From Chloroflexota bacterium (GTDB lineage Bacteria > Chloroflexota > Anaerolineae > Ardenticatenales > Ardenticatenaceae): DNA of 9,307 nt. Positions 1 to 4,549 of the stretch are shown piece by piece (within the stretch, counting starts at the first letter, position 1; each line of letters opens with the position of its first letter). A program made the position numbers and the translations under genes. The stretch is taken from positions 1 through 9,307 of the forward strand of contig DOUV01000416.1 of assembly GCA_003520455.1 (NCBI GenBank), read 5' to 3'. The notes under the pieces were generated by a model. It had not been told where the DNA came from, made no database searches, and was given only the letters and a program-made list of their open reading frames with translations.

Positions 1-596
1 CGGAGTTGCTCGGTCAGATTGAGGATCTGGATGCGGCGATTGAGCGGGTGACGATCGAGATTGGCACGCGGCTCCAGGATGAGAGCGACGCTCTGGCCCT
101 TCTGGATACGATCCCGGGGGTGAGCCAACGCACGGCGGAGATCCGATTGGCCGAGATCGGCAGTGATCTCAGTCGCTTTCCCTCCGCTAAGCATTTGGCC
201 TCGTGGGCGGGGATGTGTCCCGGCAATGATGAGAGTGCCGGCAAGCGCAAGAGTGGTCGCACCCGCAAAGGGTCGCCCTGGCTCCGTCAAGCCCTGACGG
301 AAGCGGCTCAGGCTGCGGCTCGCACCAAGAACACCTACTTGGGGGCCCTCTCTCGACGTATTGCTGCCAGGCGTGGGAAGAAGAAAGCCGTGCTGGCCGT
401 TGGACACTCGATTCTGGTGAGCGTCTATTATATCCTTACCCGGCGGGAGTCGTATCAGGATCTTGGGGCCACCTACTTTGATGAGCGTGATCGTCGAGCG
501 GTCGAACGTCGTTTGGTGCGCTGCCTCGAGCAGCTCGGCAACACCGTCACCCTCGCCCCGCGCGTTCCGGTCCCGGAGGTCACATTTTCAGAGTAG
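1..596 (+). CDS. IS110-family transposase, C-terminal part (cut by left edge)
   Basis: The reading frame is open to the left edge (in-frame codons begin at position 3), so the TTG at 6 is not a real start; about 198 C-terminal residues are visible of a family usually 350-400 long. The region 'LDTIPGVSQRTAEIRLAEIG' followed by 'FPSAKHLASWAGMCPG' is the helix-hairpin-helix-like start of the Transposase_20 domain. 'ESAGKRKSGRTRKGSPWLRQ' carries the Ser/Gly-rich segment that holds the nucleophilic serine in IS110-type DEDD/Ser recombinases. Known family role: RNA-guided (bridge RNA) insertion and excision of the element without long terminal inverted repeats. The N-terminal RuvC-like DEDD half lies outside the window, so intactness cannot be judged. 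No gene overlaps its 3' end; the next gene starts 47 bases later. The family call is firm; activity is unknown. Confidence 0.9.
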   Translation, partial: ELLGQIEDLDAAIERVTIEIGTRLQDESDALALLDTIPGVSQRTAEIRLAEIGSDLSRFPSAKHLASWAGMCPGNDESAGKRKSGRTRKGSPWLRQALTEAAQAAARTKNTYLGALSRRIAARRGKKKAVLAVGHSILVSVYYILTRRESYQDLGATYFDERDRRAVERRLVRCLEQLGNTVTLAPRVPVPEVTFSE

Positions 597-643
597 TCGA
601 GCCCACACGCTCTGCGACCGAATCTACGCTGAGGAGGTTCTGG

Positions 644-859
644 ATGAAGCAGCAGAAGGTCCACACCGTGAACGGAGAGAGCATCATTCTTGGGTATGAC
701 GAGGAAAAAGAGCAGTATTTCATTGACGGGGCGCCCGTCCACCGCGTGATTGCCAGCAACGAGGGCGACGTCTATCAGCTGCACCTGGCCCCTGAGGGGG
801 TGAGCGGCCCCGTCTACAGCCTTCCTTCAGAGGCGGTGTTGGCGTTGCGAACGGCCTAG
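644..859 (+). CDS. Small hypothetical protein, 71 aa
   Basis: I do not recognise a family. The ATG at 644 follows a strong Shine-Dalgarno GAGGAGG at 631-637 with six bases between, which makes this a credible real gene. The product is soluble-looking, with no signal peptide or membrane segment and no cysteines. It is rich in alternating polar and hydrophobic residues ('HTVNGESIILGYDEE', 'YQLHLAPEGVSGPVYSLPSE'), suggesting a small beta-rich fold. The negatively charged first half contains 'GYDEEKEQYFIDG', a pattern like two antiparallel strands joined by a turn. It lies directly downstream of the IS110-type transposase on the same strand and is followed 37 bases later by a strong inverted repeat that could end its transcript. 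It could be a passenger next to the element or a host gene. Function unknown. Confidence 0.55.
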   Translation: MKQQKVHTVNGESIILGYDEEKEQYFIDGAPVHRVIASNEGDVYQLHLAPEGVSGPVYSLPSEAVLALRTA

Positions 860-896
860 AACACCGCTCCAGTCGTCGCCGGGGGCACACGATCGG

Positions 897-930
897 AGAC
901 TTCCGAAGTCTGGGCAGACTTCGGAAGTCT
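897..930. repeat. Inverted repeat of AGACTTCCGAAGTCT, 4-base loop
   Basis: AGACTTCCGAAGTCT at 897-911 and its exact reverse complement at 916-930 are separated by GGGC, giving a 15-bp perfect stem. Each arm is itself a 7-1-7 palindrome, so it can also form a small cruciform alone. The same 15-mer pair occurs twice more in the window (4260-4357 and 4414-4511), so this is a dispersed repeat family. Its place 37 bases after the stop of the 71-aa gene fits a terminator-like role, but no U-tract follows. Confidence 0.85.
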
Positions 931-951
931 GACGCCCTGGAAGGACGCGCA

Positions 952-988
952 CCATCAATCGCATGGCCATCCAGAATCCGATTGATGG
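952..988. repeat. 10-bp inverted repeat stem-loop
   Basis: CCATCAATCG (952-961) and CGATTGATGG (979-988) are perfectly complementary, with a 17-base spacer that itself contains the palindrome ATGGCCAT (963-970). It sits 21 bases after the AGACTTC repeat pair. This may be a stem-loop of a decayed element or a structured RNA; no function can be assigned. Confidence 0.5.
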
Positions 989-1398
989 CGGAGGCCAGCC
1001 AGCGTACCAGCCCAACCGTCGTCGTGTGGGCGACATGCATCCCTGCCCGGGGTTGGACATCGGCCTATTTTGCACCGAGACCGGCCACCCTACGGGAGTA
1101 GCCACCTCGACCACATGCGCGCCTGGCTCCACACCGACGGCTCTCCCGAGAAGATCTATCCTCAACCTCCTTGGGACTCAGGAAGGGGACCGGCGCCTGT
1201 GGAACTCTACTGGTAAAGCCGCGTCTCCGTTTTCTCTCCTCTCTGGCTCCACCTTACCAGTATGCAGACCAGCTCCTGGCCGGCGCCTGGTGAAGATGAT
1301 CAAACACTTTCTGAATGCTTTGTTACTTGACCCGCTCGCTTAACAGGTGGATATACTCGAGAGGAAATAGTTCATCACCGGCTCAGCCACAACGTCCG
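989..1398. other. Gene-poor stretch with a stem-loop and a short direct repeat
   Basis: No credible gene is seen here: the open frames present lack ribosome binding sites and recognisable protein composition. The stretch holds an inverted repeat TACTGGTAA (1208-1216) / TTACCAGTA (1254-1262) with a 37-base spacer. That is enclosed by direct copies of CCGGCGCCTG at 1190-1199 and 1280-1289. The arrangement could be a small remnant element or a structured leader upstream of the 63-aa gene, but both readings are weak. Confidence 0.35.
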
Positions 1399-1412
1399 AG
1401 AGGTGCAATAAC

Positions 1413-1604
1413 ATGAGCGCCGATCAACTCATCCACACCCTCTCCTCCCTTGCCGACAAGCTGGAGCGCGAGATCCATTTCCTTCAGGAGAGGCTGACGG
1501 CAGGGACTTTGGACGAGAGCGCTTTCGACGGCCTTGAGAGTCTGCTTGCCAACCTGCGCCAGACTGTCATCCTCTTAGAAGCGCTGAAGTCACGGAAGAG
1601 CTAA
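1413..1604 (+). CDS. Small helical hypothetical protein, 63 aa
   Basis: I do not recognise a family. The ATG at 1413 is preceded by a GAGAGGTG ribosome binding site (about 1399-1406) at normal distance. The stop is TAA at 1602-1604. The whole chain reads as one or two amphipathic helices: heptad-like leucines run through 'LIHTLSSLADKLEREIHFLQERL' and again in 'LESLLANLRQTVILLEAL', joined by a short 'TAGTLDESAFDG' turn. That suggests a helical hairpin or dimerising coiled coil. It has no cysteines, no signal peptide and a basic tail (KSRKS). Small proteins of this shape often bind a partner protein or nucleic acid, but nothing here identifies one. It is isolated, with about 500 gene-poor bases upstream and a decayed transposase downstream on the other strand. 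Confidence 0.5.
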   Translation: MSADQLIHTLSSLADKLEREIHFLQERLTAGTLDESAFDGLESLLANLRQTVILLEALKSRKS

Positions 1605-1745
1605 CCAGCGGAGTGAATGCACGTACTGAGCAGTTCCCCCTGCACAAGAATGGACCCATTTATGCGGGGTACAGTTCCGGTCTCCTCCAGTACGCGCCTT
1701 GTCGAGCATCCGAGCGCGGTCTTACCAGGCTGGTCACGCGCTCGA

Positions 1746-1998
1746 TCACGCTAACCACTCGGTGACCAGTACCTGAGAGTCGTGCTGCAGCAGCCAGTTG
1801 ATGTCCTTGTCCTCGCTACAACCTGCATCGACACGCTCAGATGAAGCAGTCCGGCAACTTCTCCGGTGGGGTGTACCTGAGCACTTTCTGCTTGATCTTG
1901 ACGTGCTCGGCGACTCCCTGCCACAAGCCCAGGCGTTGGACTCGCATCCCCAACGCCGCCAAACTCGGGCAAGCCGACAATTTGACCTCTTCGTCCAT
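1746..1998 (-). pseudogene. Remnant of an IS4-like DDE transposase
   Basis: Read on the minus strand from the ATG at 1998, a 53-codon frame contains 'LAALGMRVQRLGLWQGVAEH' followed by 'KQKVLRYTPPEKLPDCF'. This resembles the N-terminus of IS4-like transposases common in Chloroflexota ('RLGL...V.QK.v.YtP.QKL.d'). It stops at TGA 1837-1839. One base further on, in a shifted frame (1835-1749), 'RVDAGCSEDKDINWLLQHDS' and 'QVLVTEW' match the region around a catalytic Asp ('R.D.G..tD.Ni.wLL..gYqvl'). About 200 residues that should lie between the two parts are missing. The picture is a decayed transposase with an internal deletion and a frameshift. The assignment rests on remembered family patterns, and the exact IS family is uncertain. 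Confidence 0.5.
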
Positions 1999-2010
1999 GG
2001 CGACGGTTTC

Positions 2011-2046
2011 CTTTGGCAGAGAGCCGCTTGCAGATCGCTGCCAAAG
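2011..2046. repeat. 9-bp inverted repeat upstream of the transposase remnant
   Basis: CTTTGGCAG (2011-2019) and CTGCCAAAG (2038-2046) form a perfect 9-bp stem with an 18-base loop. The proximal arm begins 12 bases before the remnant's ATG and overlaps its likely AAAGGA ribosome binding site on the minus strand. In several IS elements such a stem hides the ribosome binding site on read-through transcripts; that role is inferred here. Confidence 0.5.
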
Positions 2047-2125
2047 TATCCGTCATTCTCGTTCTGGCCCGCTACCCGCTCATGACTGGCAGCCTCATTG
2101 GGGCCAAATCCAGGGAAGTTCCATG

Positions 2126-2154
2126 TTGAAGTCGGCTATGACGTATGGTAGACT
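2126..2154 (+). promoter_or_regulatory. Candidate sigma-70-type promoter
   Basis: TTGAAG (2126-2131) and TAGACT (2149-2154) are separated by 17 bases and each match four of six consensus positions. This could drive the secreted-protein gene at 2369 with a leader of about 200 bases. Such matches occur by chance, and the weak hairpin with a T-run at 2312-2335 would lie in the leader. Confidence 0.25.
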
Positions 2155-2311
2155 GCGACTGTCATCAAGATCGGGAGTTCTTCGCTCACGTCACCGGGCT
2201 TCACTGCGCGCTCGTCGCCGTCCCTCCTCTCGGCACAGGTACGATTCCTTCTTCTCGCTGCTTCGTTTCGCGCACGAGCGCTGATCGATCTGCTACTCCA
2301 CGTTAGAGTTC

Positions 2312-2335
2312 AAAGATGTGTATCGGCACATTTTT
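2312..2335 (+). terminator. Weak hairpin with T-run (possible terminator or attenuator)
   Basis: AAAGATGTG and CACATTTTT can pair around a TATCGG loop (one G-U pair, mostly A-U), ending in a run of five T. The stem is weak. It would end transcripts coming from upstream 33 bases before the next gene, or it may be fortuitous. Confidence 0.25.
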
Positions 2336-2356
2336 CTGCCGTTCTGCTCCATGAGT

Positions 2357-2361
2357 GGAGG
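2357..2361 (+). promoter_or_regulatory. Ribosome binding site fixing the start at 2369
   Basis: GGAGG at 2357-2361 lies seven bases before the ATG at 2369. It makes that ATG a better start than the in-frame ATGs at 2318 and 2351, and it places a clean signal peptide at the N-terminus. Confidence 0.65.
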
Positions 2362-2368
2362 TACTCGG

Positions 2369-2827
2369 ATGAACACTCGCGGCCACCCCCAGGTTGCACT
2401 TGCTCTTCTCGTTGTGACACTCGCCGTCATTCACTCGCTTGCGTTTCTGGTTCTTCCGACCACAGATTCGTACGCGCAACAAGCGGGGGGGTACACCCCC
2501 GCCCCCGACCGGCCGGGCGGCGATCGAGACAACTGGTGCCCGCCGAATGGGAAGTTCAATGAGACCGGCCCTCCGACCAGAGACGATCCCAATGATCCCA
2601 GGGACAAAGATATCGATAACGCGGACGGCGATGACGACCCGACCACCGGAAAAGATTACTACATGGGTGAGTACAAGTTCGTCGAGGGCGATAACGATCT
2701 GATCGTCCGCATCTGGTGCATTCGCACTCCGCTCGAAGAGGTCTTCACCGACTACTTTACGCATGAAATTATCACCAGTTTGAGAGGGGAGGAAACGGTT
2801 CGAGTCCCCCCAGGCGGGCCGATATGA
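2369..2827 (+). CDS. Secreted acidic protein, N-terminal half (ends at in-frame TGA)
   Basis: The start at 2369 gives 'MNTRGHPQ', a long hydrophobic core ('VALALLVVTLAVIHSLAFLV') and a cleavage-like 'DSYA|QQ', a classic secretory signal peptide of about 34 residues. The mature part is Pro/Asp-rich ('RDDPNDPRDKDIDNADGDDD'), probably disordered or ion-binding. A more folded stretch with two cysteines follows ('NWCPPNG', 'RIWCIRT'). The frame ends at TGA 2825-2827 after 152 residues, yet the same frame continues without a stop to 3421 and carries a calcium-binding repeat and a C-terminal tail. This half alone has neither. The sensible reading is one gene of about 350 codons with a premature TGA, either a nonsense mutation, a sequencing error or recoding. 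I do not recognise a family for this half; the exported location is well supported. Confidence 0.6.
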   Translation: MNTRGHPQVALALLVVTLAVIHSLAFLVLPTTDSYAQQAGGYTPAPDRPGGDRDNWCPPNGKFNETGPPTRDDPNDPRDKDIDNADGDDDPTTGKDYYMGEYKFVEGDNDLIVRIWCIRTPLEEVFTDYFTHEIITSLRGEETVRVPPGGPI

Positions 2828-3421
2828 CCGTTCGTCAATGGGAAAAACCTCAGTTCGGGGTACGAACGCCAACCGTTCGACAAAGTGCCGGCAAGGGTCG
2901 ACTGGATCTCGGGAAATCCGCACGCCGAGGGCGATGGACGCCCAGATGACGATGGCGAGAAAACGATCTATGAAATCAAACCTGACCAGACCGTGGCTTC
3001 AGGCAAGATCGTTAAGGAGGAGGATGGGGATTTCCGTTTCGAGGGTGAGTTCAAGATTGGCAATAGCTACAAGACAAGCGAAGAGCTGACCGAGGCCGAT
3101 AAGCAGGTGCTCGAGGATGATTTCAATAAGGAACGGAACGATCTCAGTACGCTCTATCCGGGTCTCGGCTCGCTCCTGCTCGCCGGGGAGCAATCCAACG
3201 GCGCGTTCCCCGGCTGTGATAACGATGCCGATGCCGACAACGTGACCAACGCCGGCGACAACTGTCCAACGGTCTTTAATCCGGATCAGGCTGATAGCGA
3301 CGGGGACAGGCGGGGAGACGTCTGCGACTGGAACGTGTACCTCCCGCTTCTCTGGCAGAGTGCGCCAGGAACCGGAGCCCTCAGGCGCATCCTGTTCCCA
3401 CTCCCACGTGGACCTGGATGA
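2828..3421 (+). pseudogene. Secreted protein, C-terminal half with thrombospondin type-3 repeat
   Basis: This continues in the same frame immediately after the TGA at 2825-2827 ('PFVNGKNLSSGYERQPFDKVP...'). It has no convincing start of its own: the GTG at 2885 lacks a ribosome binding site, and without the upstream half there is no signal peptide. It holds a Lys/Glu-rich region, then a canonical thrombospondin type-3 calcium-binding repeat near 3220-3330: 'DNDADADNVTNAGDNCP' followed by 'NPDQADSDGDRRGDVCD'. The Asp residues chelate Ca2+ and the two Cys would pair outside the cell. The end 'WNVYLPLLWQS' resembles the 'vYLPLv' tail that I associate with exported Chloroflexota proteins; this is from memory. 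Likely role: a secreted or surface structural or adhesive protein, probably inactive unless the TGA is read through. Confidence 0.6.
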
Positions 3422-3829
3422 AGAGTGCTGTGAGCCATGTCTCGCTCCACTGATGAGGAATGAGTCCACCACCTTCACGGTGCCGGGCTCTCGCTCTTCA
3501 TCTGGCCAAACTGCTATCCCAACGGTATGGCTCTTGTTTCTCGTCGCTCATGTGGAATAGGGGGTGTCGTGTGTGCGAGCGCGTGGCGCTCGCACACACG
3601 ACACCCATATGGGCGTTTCTCGTTAACTGCAAGATCATTTTCGATCACGCTCTCGGCGGGGGTGGAGAACTACTGTTGCGGGTAGCCCACGTAACGAAAG
3701 TGTCGCTCGATGAATGGAGGAACTCCCGTCCATCTCACGATGAAAAGTGGTTTCGAACGTAGTTTCACGCTTCGATCTTGCCCATTGTCTCGGAACCGGT
3801 GAGGGAGACAGACCCATCTCTCCACACCC
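3422..3829. other. Intergenic region between convergent genes
   Basis: This is the 3' side of both the plus-strand secreted-protein gene and the minus-strand RidA gene. Apart from the 21-bp hairpin listed separately and the palindrome CCCATATGGG (3604-3613) abutting it, I see no gene, RNA or other repeat. The short frames here have no ribosome binding sites. Confidence 0.5.
3562..3606. terminator. 21-bp perfect hairpin between convergent genes
   Basis: Bases 3562-3582 pair perfectly with 3586-3606 around a GTG loop. The stem is GC-rich, with GCGAGCGC next to the loop. It lies 140 bases after the secreted-protein stop and about 220 bases after the RidA stop (minus strand), the usual place for a bidirectional transcription terminator. 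There is no U-tract on either side, so it would be a U-less terminator, a transcript-stabilising stem or a repeat element. The palindrome CCCATATGGG overlaps its right end. Confidence 0.55.
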
Positions 3830-4207
3830 CTAAAGCAAAGCGATGGCCTCGATTTCGATAATGAACTCTGGTCGCACCAGCTCCTTCACCCCGATGGCCG
3901 ACCGCGCGGGCAGATCGTCTGAGAAAAAGGTCCGGTAGACCTGGTTCATCTTCGTGAAGTCCTTCATGTCCGTGAGGAACACTGTGACTTTAACGACCTG
4001 ATCCATGGAGCTGCCGGCGGCCTCGACTACCCGCTTCACATTCTCCAAGGAGACGCGCGTCTGTTCCTCGATTCCATCCGGAATTCTGCCTGTCTCTGCT
4101 TCACGAGCGACCTGGCCAGAGACGAAGAGAAACCCCCCGGCCTTGATACCCAAGGAGTAAGGTGCGCTTGAGGTGAGTCCGGTTGGTGTCACTGCTTGCC
4201 GGTCCAT
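3830..4207 (-). CDS. ridA: RidA/YjgF-family enamine/imine deaminase
   Basis: A 125-residue, full-length RidA-family protein. Family signatures are in order: 'PYSLGIKAGGFLFVSGQ' (Tyr17 and the Ser30-Gly31 backbone pocket), 'SLENVKRVVEAAGSSMDQVVKVTVFLTD' (residues 53-80), 'LPARSAIGV' with Arg102 as the carboxylate-binding arginine, and 'IEIEAIA' with Glu118 aligned to the catalytic glutamate. Active RidA proteins form trimers and hydrolyse reactive 2-imino/enamine acids to 2-oxo acids plus ammonia in the cytosol. ATG at 4207 follows AAGGAG (4214-4219) at six bases, so translation should be efficient. It is the last gene of the minus-strand run, separated from the M20 homologue by a tandem repeat. 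In this setting it may quench an imine made by a neighbouring pathway enzyme, but RidA paralogues are common and a general housekeeping role is possible. The gene symbol is a family name. Confidence 0.9.
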   Translation of the reverse strand: MDRQAVTPTGLTSSAPYSLGIKAGGFLFVSGQVAREAETGRIPDGIEEQTRVSLENVKRVVEAAGSSMDQVVKVTVFLTDMKDFTKMNQVYRTFFSDDLPARSAIGVKELVRPEFIIEIEAIALL

Positions 4208-4240
4208 TGTTGGCTCCTTTTCTTTATGGATGAGATGCTA

Positions 4241-4390
4241 GCGCGCTGGTCAAGGCGTGAGACTTCCGAAGTCTGGTGGGGACCGTGCTGGCCCACAGCG
4301 CGCTCCGACGACGGTGAGAGAGGCGGGCACCGGCTGCCAACAAGACTTCGGAAGTCTTTTCCTTCCCCCGCGGGATGACTTGACCGGCGC
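4241..4390. repeat. Unit 1 of the nested inverted-repeat element
   Basis: The left end is GCGCGCTGGTCAAG, the inner arms are 4260-4274 and 4343-4357, and the right end is CTTGACCGGCGC (4379-4390). On the plus strand the second inner arm is followed by TTTT. The spacer GGTGGGGACCGTGCTGGCCC... is nearly identical to unit 2 for its first 38 bases and more diverged after that. Confidence 0.75.
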
Positions 4391-4394
4391 TCTC

Positions 4395-4549
4395 GCGCGC
4401 TGGTCAAGGCGTGAGACTTCCGAAGTCTGGTGGGGACCGTGCTGGCCCACAGCGCGCTCCGACGACAGGAATAGAGGCGGGATCCGGCTGCGAACAAGAC
4501 TTCGGAAGTCTTTTCTCTCACCTCCTGCGAGATTGCTTGACCGGTGCGC
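4395..4549. repeat. Unit 2 of the nested inverted-repeat element
   Basis: The left end is GCGCGCTGGTCAAG (4395-4408), the inner arms are 4414-4428 and 4497-4511, and the right end is CTTGACCGGTGCGC (4536-4549). The right end runs into the stop codon of the M20 gene: the palindrome GCGCTAGCGC at 4546-4555 supplies the TAG. Confidence 0.75.

Larger units (their letters stand above)
2047..2368. other. Gene-free stretch upstream of the secreted-protein gene
   Basis: No credible coding frame is seen. It probably contains the lost end of the transposase remnant, though I could not find a terminal inverted repeat, and the leader of the secreted-protein gene that starts at 2369. Only a weak promoter candidate and a weak hairpin with a T-run (listed separately) can be pointed to. 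Confidence 0.4.
4241..4549. repeat. Tandem dimer of a ~154-bp nested inverted-repeat element
   Basis: Two near-identical units (about 4241-4390 and 4395-4549) fill the gap between the M20 and RidA genes. Each is bounded by imperfect inverted ends (GCGCGCTGGTCAAG at the left, CTTGACCGGTGCGC or a close variant at the right). Inside these, each carries the perfect pair AGACTTCCGAAGTCT / AGACTTCGGAAGTCT about 68 bases apart (4260-4274 with 4343-4357; 4414-4428 with 4497-4511). The spacing between matching points is 154 bases, rising to 157 at the right ends. Both outer ends abut GCTAGCGC. The layout is that of a MITE- or REP-like element that was duplicated in tandem. No coding frame within it is credible. 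In the transcript it would fold into strong stems between two genes of one operon. Confidence 0.85.

Noticed and set aside
963..1343. 126-codon open frame on the plus strand
   Set aside because: It has no ribosome binding site, low-complexity Pro/Arg-rich translation with no family features, and it runs across several inverted repeats.
2797..2809. GGTTCGAGTCCCC, a match to the T-arm of a tRNA gene
   Set aside because: No acceptor stem, D-arm or anticodon arm could be found at the right distances, and it lies inside a convincing coding frame.
2825..2868. TGA followed by a stem as a selenocysteine codon with SECIS
   Set aside because: The stem has a 26-base loop and starts two bases after the TGA, the host protein shows no redox motif or selenoprotein family match, and no Sec genes are visible. 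Nonsense mutation is simpler.
4241..4549. CRISPR array or T-box/riboswitch leader
   Set aside because: There are only two long units with nested inverted repeats and similar 'spacers', unlike CRISPR. No T-box consensus (AGGGTGGnACCGCG-like) or specifier-type structure was found on either strand.
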